This document shows, piece by piece, positions 12,549 through 19,919 of a stretch of 32,472 nucleotides of DNA. The stretch comes from a virus. The stretch's first letter is position 1. Each line of letters begins with the position of its first letter. Position numbers and translations under genes: made by a program. The notes beneath the pieces were generated by a model that did no database searches, was not told the DNA's origin, and saw nothing but the letters and a program-made list of their open reading frames with translations. The stretch is taken from positions 1 to 32,472 of the IMG/VR virus record IMGVR_UViG_3300009073_000030. One strand, written 5' to 3'.

Positions 12549-12957
12549 ATGAACTGGCAAAAAGTAGAGCCTATGCCGCCTCGGGCCACGAAGGGGCCAA
12601 ATATAATGGCATGGATGTTGGGGGGGGGGGCGCTCTCTAACCGTCACCCTCAATTCTCTAGCGCAGGCCGAGTATTTCGGCGATTCCGTGATCGGAGAGC
12701 GGTTCTCTGTCGATTGGGGATATCAGGATGGCTTGCCGCATCTGCGTCTCAAGCTTTGCAAGGATGGGGCGGTGCCCGCTATCAACTCGATGCGCGGTTC
12801 AGCGCGCCTCACGATGGAGTCTTTCGGCAGCGGACTGCCGGGAGACAAGACGCCCTCGGCACCCTGCGCAATCGTCGAACACAACGAGGAAGATGGCTCT
12901 CTCGTGATTGCGCTGCCCGAGGTTATGCGCCTTCCATACCTTGCGCCGAAACGCTGA
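12549..12957 (+). CDS. Early phage protein interrupted at an 11-G tract (frame-disrupted)
   Basis: From ATG 12549 the frame runs 27 codons (MNWQKVEPMPPRATKGPN...) into G11 at 12620-12630. As sequenced it then continues in a frame that makes low-quality protein to 12962. The convincing continuation, RSLTVTLNSLAQAEYFGD...IGERFSVDWGYQDGLP...ending LPYLAPKR, is in the next frame and ends at 12957. With one G fewer the two parts join into one 135-aa protein. A gene caller would report only an internal start at 12688. Either the tract is phase-variable or slippage-dependent, or it is a homopolymer sequencing error. A purine-rich AAAGGACAGGG precedes the ATG. I do not recognise the family; it reads as a soluble beta-rich early protein beside the methyltransferase-like gene. 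Confidence 0.55.
12620..12630 (+). repeat. Homopolymeric G11 tract
   Basis: Eleven consecutive G, located 71 bases after the ATG of the gene at 12549. G10 would restore the reading frame. Confidence 0.9.
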
Positions 12958-12968
12958 TCTGATCGAAA

Positions 12969-13532
12969 ATGGGCAAGCGCAGCTCCTTTGACAAGCTCAA
13001 TGAACGGGATTTCCACCCGACCCCGCGCAAGGCGGTGTTGCCCTTGCTACGCCACCTGCGCGGGGTCCGGCGGTATATCGAACCATGCGCCGGGAATGGC
13101 GCACTGATCGGGCACTTGCGCTCGCTGAAAAAGCTCGAATGCGTCTACGCCTGCGATATTCAGCCGATCCGCCTCGGTGAGATCATCGAAAAACGCGATG
13201 CGATGACGCTGACCGGCGACGATCTGGGCGATGCAGACGCCTTCATCACGAATTTTCCTTGGACAAGGATACGCAAGGATAACTCGGGATATCCTTTGAT
13301 ACCCTTAATCGAGCATTGTTCGTCGCTGTTGCCGACGTGGACGCTGCTGGATGCGGACTTCATGCACATACAGCTTGCAGCGGGCGTGATGAAGCGTTGC
13401 GCCAAGGTCGTTTCGGTCGGGCGGGTCCGCTGGATCGAGGGCAGCGACAGCGACGGCAAGGATAACGCCTGCTGGTATCTTTTTAACGACATCGAGCGCC
13501 GAACGCGCTTTGTAGGAAGGCAAACCGCATGA
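12969..13532 (+). CDS. Short SAM-dependent DNA methyltransferase-like protein
   Basis: 187-aa protein with motif I YIEPCAGNGALIGHL (about residues 36-50), acidic motif II at ACDIQP (61-66), and a motif IV variant ITNFPWTR at 93-100. The expected NPPW/NPPF catalytic box has Phe in place of the first Pro. This looks like a compact phage N6-adenine methyltransferase without its own recognition domain; the altered box may mean changed specificity or reduced activity. The bases just after motif IV (13266-13304) contain phased array site E, so this segment serves both as coding sequence and as a probable protein-binding site. It overlaps the next gene by 4 bp. Confidence 0.65.
   Translation: MGKRSSFDKLNERDFHPTPRKAVLPLLRHLRGVRRYIEPCAGNGALIGHLRSLKKLECVYACDIQPIRLGEIIEKRDAMTLTGDDLGDADAFITNFPWTRIRKDNSGYPLIPLIEHCSSLLPTWTLLDADFMHIQLAAGVMKRCAKVVSVGRVRWIEGSDSDGKDNACWYLFNDIERRTRFVGRQTA
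13266..13304. repeat. Phased GATA array, site E, inside a coding sequence
   Basis: GATAC, GATAA, GATATCC and GATACCC start at 13268, 13278, 13288 and 13298, exactly 10 bp apart. It is almost superimposable on site A and lies 9.4 kb from parA, within codons 100-113 of the 12969 gene. Confidence 0.6.
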
Positions 13533-14071
13533 CGTGGGTCGTTCTCTCGAACGGCAAGGTGTTTGATTTCACGAAAAACACCATGCCGAATGTCACTCCG
13601 GACGTAATCGCCCATTCATTGGCGAACCAATGCCGGTTTGCCGGTCATACGCCAAGTTTCTATTCCGTGGCGGAGCATAGCTGGAGGGTGATGAGGCTGG
13701 TCGGAGACTCCGACGCCTATGCCGCGCTAATGCATGATGCGCATAAATCGGTCATTCAAGATATCATTCGGCCTCTCAAAACCTACGATTTCAAGAATTT
13801 TGAGGCCATGGTGATGGGTCTGTTCGAGGATCATTTCGGTTATGTGATCCATCAAGGGGTCGAGGCGGCTGATAGTGCGATTCTTGCGGCAGAGTTCCGT
13901 CATTTCTTCGGGCGCGATCTGCCCGATGTTGAGCTCGCCAAACGAGGCCGTGAGGCCCTGAAATCTCATGGCGCAATGGATAATTGCATGGACCCGACGA
14001 TTGCGAAAACCGTCTGGTTGGACGCTTTCGGTGCTCTGTGTCCTCCCCGGTTTTCATCTGAGGGGGATTGA
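13529..14071 (+). CDS. HD-domain nucleotide phosphohydrolase (YfbR-like)
   Basis: 180-aa protein of the HD superfamily. Metal-binding residues fit His50 (SVAEHSW), His69-Asp70 (ALMHDAHKSVIQDI) and Asp115 (EAADSAIL), the H...HD...D order of YfbR-type 5'-deoxynucleotidases. Length matches that family. Such enzymes hydrolyse deoxynucleotides; in phages they adjust the dNTP pool, and the DatZ branch removes dATP in phages that use 2-aminoadenine. No PurZ is visible in this window, so the plain nucleotidase reading is preferred. It sits between the methyltransferase-like gene (4-bp overlap) and ssb, within the early DNA-metabolism genes. Confidence 0.75.
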   Translation: MTWVVLSNGKVFDFTKNTMPNVTPDVIAHSLANQCRFAGHTPSFYSVAEHSWRVMRLVGDSDAYAALMHDAHKSVIQDIIRPLKTYDFKNFEAMVMGLFEDHFGYVIHQGVEAADSAILAAEFRHFFGRDLPDVELAKRGREALKSHGAMDNCMDPTIAKTVWLDAFGALCPPRFSSEGD

Positions 14072-14074
14072 GCC

Positions 14075-14575
14075 ATGGCTATGTCCTACCAATCCGTGAC
14101 GCTCTGCGGCCATATGGGGCAAGACCCGGAAATCAAGAGCTTCCAGAACGGCGGCAAGATTGCCAACTTGTCGATCGCGACCTCGCGGCGCTGGAAAGAC
14201 AAGCAAACGGGTGATGTCCGAGAGAAAACCGAGTGGCACCGGGTGTCCGTCCGAAATGATGCGCTGGTCGCCTTGCTCGCCGATTACACCCGCAAGGGGT
14301 CAGCGATCTTGGTAGTTGGCGAGTTGGAAACCCGCAAATGGCAAGATCAAAGCGGTAATGACCGCTACACCACCGAAATCGTTGTGGCGGGCTACAATGG
14401 CGTTGTGCGATTGCTCGATAGTCGCGAGCGTACAGGTCAAACCCAGAACCGGGATCGTGGTGGTTCATCGGGGGGTGGGTATGACAGCTCTCCCGGTGGC
14501 AATGATGGCGTATCGTCAGGTGGGGCAGGGCAGGGTAGTCGCTCGCTCGATATCGACGATGAGATTCCGTTCTGA
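14075..14575 (+). CDS. ssb: Single-stranded DNA-binding protein
   Basis: 166-aa SSB. The N-terminal OB fold (about residues 1-112) contains SVTLCGHMGQDPEIKSF, KIANLSIATSRRW and TEWHRVSVRND. A Gly/Ser-rich disordered linker (about 115-155) leads to the acidic tip DDEIPF, which recruits partner proteins. It coats single strands during phage replication and starts the replication cluster with primase and helicase. The start is ATG 14075 after GAGGGGG; a second ATG lies two codons later. The next gene begins in its stop codon (TGATG). Confidence 0.95.
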   Translation: MAMSYQSVTLCGHMGQDPEIKSFQNGGKIANLSIATSRRWKDKQTGDVREKTEWHRVSVRNDALVALLADYTRKGSAILVVGELETRKWQDQSGNDRYTTEIVVAGYNGVVRLLDSRERTGQTQNRDRGGSSGGGYDSSPGGNDGVSSGGAGQGSRSLDIDDEIPF

Positions 14576-14937
14576 TGAATCGTATCGAGCCTCGGGACAG
14601 ACGATTTTTGCATCGTTCAACATCATTCTTCCTGTCGCTTGCAGGGGTTCCCCTGGACAACTACGCGCAGGGCGTTGGGGTCCGGCTTTTCGAGTCGGAT
14701 TTTGCAAGTCTTCCCGAGTGGCATGTGGATCGATCTGAACAGCTCGAACGACTGGAAGACGATGCGCGCGGTGCGCTTGAGGGGCCGTATAGCGGCATCG
14801 CCCTGCCTATGCTGGGCATCCTCGCGCGGATGCGTTTCAGGGAGTGGCAAGACCCTCATTTCATCGCCGATATCGTGATGCTTGCCCATAAACTGAAAGT
14901 GGAGCATGGGCGGCTTTATGCCGAGGGTGTCCAGTGA
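14575..14937 (+). CDS. Small replication-cluster protein of unknown function
   Basis: 120-aa soluble protein that I do not recognise. The N-terminus is basic (RIEPRDRRFLHRSTSFFLSLAG), the middle acidic (RSEQLERLEDDARGAL), and the C-terminus helical. It is wedged between ssb (1-bp overlap) and primase (4-bp overlap), so it is co-translated with replication proteins and may be an accessory factor. Confidence 0.6.
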   Translation: MNRIEPRDRRFLHRSTSFFLSLAGVPLDNYAQGVGVRLFESDFASLPEWHVDRSEQLERLEDDARGALEGPYSGIALPMLGILARMRFREWQDPHFIADIVMLAHKLKVEHGRLYAEGVQ

Positions 14938-16202
14938 TCCGCTTCGACATCGAGGAGGTGCGCTCCCGCGTGTCGGTGGAGCAGATCGCGGGCCGCGACG
15001 TCTCATGGGACATGCGCAAATCAATCCCGTCGCGTGGCGATTATTGGGCCTGTTGTCCTTTTCACAGCGAGGCGACCCCCTCTTTTCATGTCATCGAGCC
15101 CGTTGTTGGTGAGGGCCGGTTCTACTGTTTCGGGTGCGGGGTTGGCGGGTCTGTTTTCGATTACGTCATGGAGCGCGACGGCTGTTCTTTTCGCGAGGCG
15201 CTGGAACTGGTCGCCAAGGCGGGCGGGATCGCACCGGGATCGAATGATGTGCCCCGCCTGTCGGATGCAGACCGCAAGGCTTTGGAAGACGAGGGTGGGG
15301 CTGCGTATTTTCGCAGGATAGACAAGGATAGCCGGGTCTATTCATCTGACAGGATAAGGCGAAGCGCTTGGCGCAAAGGGTGGTTGCGCGCGCAAGAGGC
15401 GGATCGGGTCAAGCGGTTCATTCGCACCGGAATCGAAATATGGGTGGATGCAGACCCTGATGATCCGTTGATCGCGACGTATATCGCCGCGCGGATCGGT
15501 ATCGAGAGACAGCAAGCCTTGTGGCATCTGTTCGAGGGTCCACCGCCAACGCTGCGCCTTGCGCCTGACCTTCCCTATCGCGACCTGAAGACGGGCAAGG
15601 TAATCGAGCGCGCCCCTGCGCTCGTCGGTCTGGTCACTCGGGATGGCCTGATCGCTGGAATACATCGCACCTGGCTGGAAAAAGACGGATCGTGGCGGCG
15701 GCGTGATCTGTCAAAGCGAATGCTCGGGGATACATACGCTGGGGCCATTACATTCGGGCCGCCTGCCGACTCTATGATCGTGGGAGAAGGGATCGAAAGC
15801 ACCCTGGCCGAACTGGGGCGCTTGGCGCTGGCCGGTCACGCGCTCGATGTCACGAATCCATCGGCCAAAACCGGCTGGACGGCTCATTGCGCCCTGACGC
15901 GCGGGGCCATGGTCGGGCGGGGCGACCCCAGATTCGCAGATCGCGGGGCAAATTCGCCTTCTCCCGTGCCGGATTGGCAGGGTGCCGGGTGGGCAGCGCC
16001 GCTCCAGTGCAGCGAACTTATCCTGCTGGGCGACGGCGATTCCAAGAATCCGGCGACAGCGCGGGGAAACCTCGCGCGAGGGCAGCGCCGACACAGCGTC
16101 AGGTCAGACGGTCGGCCTCGATCCTGCCTCGTTGATTGGGCGGGCGGAGACCCGGCTCTCGGGTTGGATCATGCGGATATCGCGTTGAGGCCCCATGTCT
16201 GA
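14934..16202 (+). CDS. CHC2 zinc-finger/Toprim DNA primase
   Basis: 422-aa primase. The zinc ribbon (about residues 40-70) is C-CPFH...FYCFGCGVGG, ligands C41, H44, C65 and C68. The Toprim domain has Glu285 in VGEGIES and the DxD pair D367/D369 in LLGDGDS. It synthesises RNA primers for phage replication. The start is GTG at 14934, overlapping the previous stop (GTGA); the downstream helicase gene starts 8 bp inside it. The C-terminal tail after DGDS (RGNLARGQRRHS...) is short but ends in the recognisable GLDHADIAL, so it is probably intact rather than frameshifted. Confidence 0.85.
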   Translation: MIRFDIEEVRSRVSVEQIAGRDVSWDMRKSIPSRGDYWACCPFHSEATPSFHVIEPVVGEGRFYCFGCGVGGSVFDYVMERDGCSFREALELVAKAGGIAPGSNDVPRLSDADRKALEDEGGAAYFRRIDKDSRVYSSDRIRRSAWRKGWLRAQEADRVKRFIRTGIEIWVDADPDDPLIATYIAARIGIERQQALWHLFEGPPPTLRLAPDLPYRDLKTGKVIERAPALVGLVTRDGLIAGIHRTWLEKDGSWRRRDLSKRMLGDTYAGAITFGPPADSMIVGEGIESTLAELGRLALAGHALDVTNPSAKTGWTAHCALTRGAMVGRGDPRFADRGANSPSPVPDWQGAGWAAPLQCSELILLGDGDSKNPATARGNLARGQRRHSVRSDGRPRSCLVDWAGGDPALGLDHADIALRPHV

Positions 16203-17841
16203 ATCCTCTCACCCATATGCGAGCGCTGGCCCAGCCGGAACGGATGCCTCCGATCCGTTGACGCGTTCCTCTTTGCCGCGCGATGACATGGGAAACGGGC
16301 GGCGGCTGATGGCGGTGCATGGTCATGACATCGCGCATATCGATAAATCGGGCTTCATCGTCTGGACCGGAGAGATATGGGATGCCGATCACGGCGATAA
16401 ACGGGCCTTGCAGCTCGCCATGCGCCTGTCGGAGATCGTCACCGAAGAGATGGAGGTCCAGTCGAGGCAGCCGGTCGAAAAATGGCTGCTCGATGCCACT
16501 ATGGCGTCCGATCAGATCGACGAGAAAAAGGCCACGGCAAAAATCAAGGCAGCGCGGCGGGGCGCTTGGCGGTCCTATATCGCACGCTGCGGTCGGTTGC
16601 CTGATATCGAGCGGGCGCTCAAGGTGCTGCGGACCTATGCCATGGGCAGCAAGGGCGACTTCGACAACAACACCCTGCGCCTGACCCTAGCAAACGGGAC
16701 GCTCGATCTGTCGAAGCTGCCCTCGGCTGCCGAGGTTGATGTCACGCCGGAAGAGATCGGCGCGGCCTTCGTTGAGGAATTCTTTCGCGACGATATGAGC
16801 ACGCATCAATCGCCGGTTCGGTTCGATCCCCGCGCGGATTGCCCGAAATGGATCGCGTTCATCGAACTGATCATGCCGTCCAGGCCAATGCAGCAATACA
16901 TGCAGATGGTTTTTGGGTACTGCCTTTCAGGATCGGTTTCAGAGCAGTGCATCTTTCTGTTTCAGGGCGAGGGCAAGAACGGCAAATCCGTTCTCCTGAC
17001 CATCATGTCCCGCATCTTGGGCGATTACTCCACCGTCACGCCCATTGAAACATTCTTGCGCGACAAGAATCGATCTGGGGCCAGCGCCTCGCCCGATGTG
17101 GCCCGCCTTGACGGACGGCGGTTGGTGCGCGCATCGGAGCCGCGCAAGGGCGACGTGCTCGATGACGGTCGGTTGAAGGAATTTTCGGGTGGCGAGCTGA
17201 TGGCCACGCGCGAACTGTACGGCAAGTATTACGAATTTCAGCCTCGGGCAAAGCTGTTCCTGTCGTTCAACCGCGTGCCGTCGATCTATTCGGATGACGA
17301 CGGGATGTGGCGGCGTATCCACCTGATCCCGTTTTCAGTGCAGATCCCTGAATCCATGCGCCGCGCCTTCGATGTTGTCGTGGCGGAGCTGATGGACGAA
17401 GCGCCCGGCATCCTCAACTGGATGATCGAGGGGTGGCGAGCCTATGCGGCTGCTGGCCGTATCGTTCGGCCCGAAGAGGTCGAGATCGCCAGTCAGGACT
17501 TGCGAGAGACCCTCGACACCATCGGCCAGTTCCTTTCCGAGTGCTGCATCAAGGGCAACGAGGAAAAGGCCCAGTTCGCACAGGTCTATGTCGTCTATGA
17601 AAAATGGGCGACTCGGCTGGGCGACAAGCCGGTCAGCCGCAAGGCGTTGGCGATGGCCTTGGAGAACAAGGGTTACAAGAAAGATCGCGGTGGCGGCAAC
17701 AACTCGGCCTATCGGTCGGGCCTGCGCCTTCGGTATCGCGACGAAATCGGGCCGGATATCGGCACCGAAATGTATGGCGAGTGGCTCCGCGCTGCATCTG
17801 CCCCAGTCGATAAGCCGATTGAGGGCGAAGATGTTTTCTAA
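16195..17841 (+). CDS. P4-family/D5-like replicative helicase
   Basis: 548-aa superfamily 3 helicase of the phage/plasmid primase P4 type. The N-terminal part (about 30-200) matches the D5_N region; Walker A QGEGKNGKS is at 257-265. Downstream are the ASPDVARLDGRRLVRASEP segment, sensor-1-like LSFNRVPSI and the MWRRIHLIPF motif. The C-terminal D5-type wing (about 440-530) ends in Ser/Arg-rich sequence. It unwinds DNA at the phage origin together with the adjacent primase. In P4 the related alpha protein also recognises origin iterons, so the iterons just downstream (18035-18359) are candidate targets. It overlaps primase by 8 bp. Confidence 0.9.
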   Translation: MSESSHPYASAGPAGTDASDPLTRSSLPRDDMGNGRRLMAVHGHDIAHIDKSGFIVWTGEIWDADHGDKRALQLAMRLSEIVTEEMEVQSRQPVEKWLLDATMASDQIDEKKATAKIKAARRGAWRSYIARCGRLPDIERALKVLRTYAMGSKGDFDNNTLRLTLANGTLDLSKLPSAAEVDVTPEEIGAAFVEEFFRDDMSTHQSPVRFDPRADCPKWIAFIELIMPSRPMQQYMQMVFGYCLSGSVSEQCIFLFQGEGKNGKSVLLTIMSRILGDYSTVTPIETFLRDKNRSGASASPDVARLDGRRLVRASEPRKGDVLDDGRLKEFSGGELMATRELYGKYYEFQPRAKLFLSFNRVPSIYSDDDGMWRRIHLIPFSVQIPESMRRAFDVVVAELMDEAPGILNWMIEGWRAYAAAGRIVRPEEVEIASQDLRETLDTIGQFLSECCIKGNEEKAQFAQVYVVYEKWATRLGDKPVSRKALAMALENKGYKKDRGGGNNSAYRSGLRLRYRDEIGPDIGTEMYGEWLRAASAPVDKPIEGEDVF

Positions 17842-18157
17842 TTACGCCCGAAAAATCAGAATGCGACGGCTATATGAGCGGTGGCAGCGCGAGCAATTTG
17901 TGCGGATGCGCGGCTATTCCTGTTCGCCAACCTTTAAGATCACCCCGCGCGATCCGCGCGGATGCGGTCGATTTTTTTGCCGAGGTCCTCCCTCTCTATC
18001 CTTTCCAAGATTGAGCTTTTCACAGGATCGATCCATCGGGACGATCCTGCTTTTACCCCCGGATGATCGTCCCGAAATCGGGATGATCGGGACGATGTTC
18101 TTCCGTTTGCGCGAGGCGCGGCACGGCTCCGGTTTTTGTGACCCTGACGAAAAGTGA
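17831..18157 (+). CDS. Possible small basic protein overlapping the helicase end
   Basis: 108-codon frame starting 11 bp inside the helicase gene after GAGGG. The first 45 residues (MFSNYARKIRMRRLYERWQ...) look protein-like and basic. The remainder runs through the 11-bp iteron region and reads poorly (RGPPSLSFPRLSFS...). It may be a short real gene whose 3' part is low-constraint, or only a coupled open frame. If it is not a gene, 17842-18252 is a 411-bp non-coding stretch holding mainly iterons. Confidence 0.3.
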   Translation: MFSNYARKIRMRRLYERWQREQFVRMRGYSCSPTFKITPRDPRGCGRFFCRGPPSLSFPRLSFSQDRSIGTILLLPPDDRPEIGMIGTMFFRLREARHGSGFCDPDEK

Positions 18158-18359
18158 CCAAGCCCCGAAATCGGGACGATAGACCCCCAAATCGGGACGA
18201 TATCGGGACGATGCCGGGACGATAAAGCCAGCGAAACTGGGGCATCGGGACGATGGGACGATTTTCTGTGACTAACGCGCGTGAGTCTAATTCTTCTAAT
18301 CTCTTTATGCGAAGAGATAGGAAATATCGTCCCGATCATCCCGAAGGGATAGGGACGAT
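18035..18359. repeat. Array of about 13 iterons ATCGGGACGAT in both orientations
   Basis: Direct copies start at 18035, 18077 (GATGAT ending), 18086, 18170, 18191, 18202, 18213 (GCCGGGACGAT), 18244, 18252 (GATGGGACGAT) and 18349 (ATAGGGACGAT). Inverted copies lie at 18066, 18326 and 18335. Units 18191/18202/18213 are head-to-tail at exactly 11 bp. Pairs of opposite copies form strong hairpins, for example 18066-18087 and 18326-18359. The array spans the helicase-NusG junction and enters the 5' part of the NusG-like frame. It is a candidate lytic origin for the primase-helicase, or an operator/antitermination site. Confidence 0.8.
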
Positions 18360-19017
18360 ACCGGATGATGATCTTCACTGGTATGTCGGGCTGGTCGCCT
18401 CGAACCCGGCCATTGGTGGCGAGGCCAGCATTCTGCGGCGATATCTGCCGGAAGGGTCTAGTGGTGCATTGCGCGAAGAGCGCGCGGCCTCGATCATCGC
18501 CCATGCCGGTCGGGATGAGGACGTTCAGGTCCGGGTGCCGATCTATCGCCGCGATCCGAGGGTGCGTTCGCCGGTCGGGCGCAAGCGGATCAGCGAGCGG
18601 CTGGTAATCTTCAGCGGATATCTGTTCATGGGCGTCCCATCGGGTTGCGATCCTCGTGCCCATGGGTTCGCGCCGGATGTGCGCAGCGTTCCTGCATTGA
18701 CCGGGTTTCTTAGTGAGCTCTATGGCACGAGAAGACTGCCGAAACGGCTTTCGAGTTCGGTCATAACGCGGCTATGCTTCGAGGCCGATGTTGGGACATT
18801 CGATGAAACCCGCGAATCGCGGCGGGTTCGGGCCAGCAGGCTGAAAGCCGGGGCGACGGTCTCTATTGCGGCAGCCCATCCTTTTCTTGCTGGCGAGATC
18901 AGCGAAATCGAAAAAATTGATGGGGAGGGGAGGGTGCATCTCACCATCGGTCGGGTGCGGGTTTCCCTCGCTCCGGAGGAGGTTTCGATGGTCGATGGGG
19001 AGGGTGCGGGCCGATAG
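18253..19017 (+). CDS. NusG-family transcription elongation factor (specialised paralogue)
   Basis: Up to 254 aa. An NGN-type domain starts at WYVGLVASNP (about residue 43), with the family strand RLVIFSGYLFMGVP and VRSVPALTGFL. A C-terminal KOW-like part (about 200-250) is LKAGATVSIAAAHPFLAGEISEIE...VHLTIGRVRVSLAPEEV, matching NusG's GDxVRIxxGPFxGxxGxV pattern. NusG paralogues (RfaH, LoaP, phage-borne types) bind RNA polymerase and suppress termination in selected operons. It stands alone directly upstream of the packaging and morphogenesis genes, so late-operon antitermination is the natural inference. The start is uncertain: ATG 18253 lies within an iteron, ATG 18307 has no clear ribosome site. 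A near-palindrome GACTAACGC/GCGTGAGTC (18270-18287) lies between the two. Confidence 0.7.
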   Translation: MGRFSVTNARESNSSNLFMRRDRKYRPDHPEGIGTIPDDDLHWYVGLVASNPAIGGEASILRRYLPEGSSGALREERAASIIAHAGRDEDVQVRVPIYRRDPRVRSPVGRKRISERLVIFSGYLFMGVPSGCDPRAHGFAPDVRSVPALTGFLSELYGTRRLPKRLSSSVITRLCFEADVGTFDETRESRRVRASRLKAGATVSIAAAHPFLAGEISEIEKIDGEGRVHLTIGRVRVSLAPEEVSMVDGEGAGR

Positions 19018-19291
19018 TGGCCGTCCATCCGGCCCCTTGCAAATATTTCCCGAGGCGTGTAACGGTCGAAAAAGGACGCGCGGTGTTGACGCCGTTCCAC
19101 CCCAGCCCTCGGCCCGATCCGCCAACGGATCGCCTCGAACGGCAGTGCGCAAGCCTGCGCAACCATCTCAGCCACACCCCAGCGGGTCCTTCCCAGCCTA
19201 AAACGTATACGGGGGACTTATGCGCAGGTGTTTTGTAAAGACTGTTGGATTTGAAAGCCTGAAATTTTCAGCCTGAAATAAACCTTCACCC
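19018..19291. other. Spacer before the terminase genes; possible late leader or cos region
   Basis: 274 bp without a convincing gene. It contains a tandem GCCTGAAAT pair around TGAAATTTTCA near 19256-19278, and an AT-rich end before terS. In lambda-like phages cos and late-leader control sites lie just upstream of the small terminase, so such sites are expected here, but no known cos sequence is recognisable. Confidence 0.3.
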
Positions 19292-19873
19292 ATGAAATCA
19301 GTCGTCACAAAATCCGCCTTTGCGACAATGATCGGTCGCGGGCCATCAGCAGTATCCAACTGGATCAAGGATGGGAAGCTGACTCGCGAGGATGGTGGTG
19401 GGCTGGTCGTCATCGACGGGCGCGAGCGGATAGATGTTGATGCCGCCGTCGAGCGCCTCTCGATAGAGATCGATCCGGGGCAATCCCTCGGCAATGCATC
19501 TGACACTCAGGCGGCGCTTTCGGGCCTGACGAACGATGATAAATCGCAGCGCGTGCCGTCGGCATATACGTCGACGAAGAACGATCTCGCGCAGGAAGCG
19601 CTGAAAGTCGCCCGGCTGAAGACGGCGAAAGAGGAAGGGCGGTATGTCGAGCGTGAGAGTGTCGAGCGGGCGTATCGCCGGGAAGCCTCCATCCTCATCG
19701 CTGAAATCGATACGATCGTCACCCGCGAGATACCTGCGCGCCTGGCGGAGCAATTCGGGATTGAGGCATCCGCCGTCCGCCACGCCGTTCGCACCATCTG
19801 GCGCGAAGAGCGCAGCCGCAAAGAACAATCCCTCCGCAATGCGCCGGAGGTGGCTGCGATAGCCGCCGAGTGA
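19292..19873 (+). CDS. Terminase small subunit (Nu1-like)
   Basis: 193-aa DNA-recognition subunit of the packaging motor. The N-terminal winged helix (about residues 1-60: VTKSAFATMIGRGPSAVSNWIKDGKL) binds the packaging site. A linker and a helical C-terminal region (NDLAQEALKVARLKTAKEEGRYVERESVERAY) resemble the Nu1 multimerisation and large-subunit-binding part. It is followed 46 bp later by the GpA-type large subunit, as in lambda. First gene of the late block. Confidence 0.85.
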   Translation: MKSVVTKSAFATMIGRGPSAVSNWIKDGKLTREDGGGLVVIDGRERIDVDAAVERLSIEIDPGQSLGNASDTQAALSGLTNDDKSQRVPSAYTSTKNDLAQEALKVARLKTAKEEGRYVERESVERAYRREASILIAEIDTIVTREIPARLAEQFGIEASAVRHAVRTIWREERSRKEQSLRNAPEVAAIAAE

Positions 19874-19919
19874 CACTGAGACCACGTCTACCCAAACTCA
19901 TGACAGCATTCATCGAAAC

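Noticed and set aside
15315-15357. A sixth phased GATA site (GATAG, GATAG, GATAA)
   Set aside because: Only two copies keep the 10-bp phase and no GGATATCC core is present; too weak to list with the other five.
16100-16202. Frameshift in the primase C-terminus
   Set aside because: The tail after the DGDS motif looked odd at first, but the in-frame GLDHADIAL ending is family-like and the next gene overlaps normally, so no shift is needed.
19018-19291. A definite cos site
   Set aside because: Position fits a GpA-type phage, but no recognisable nicking site or binding repeats could be identified by eye.
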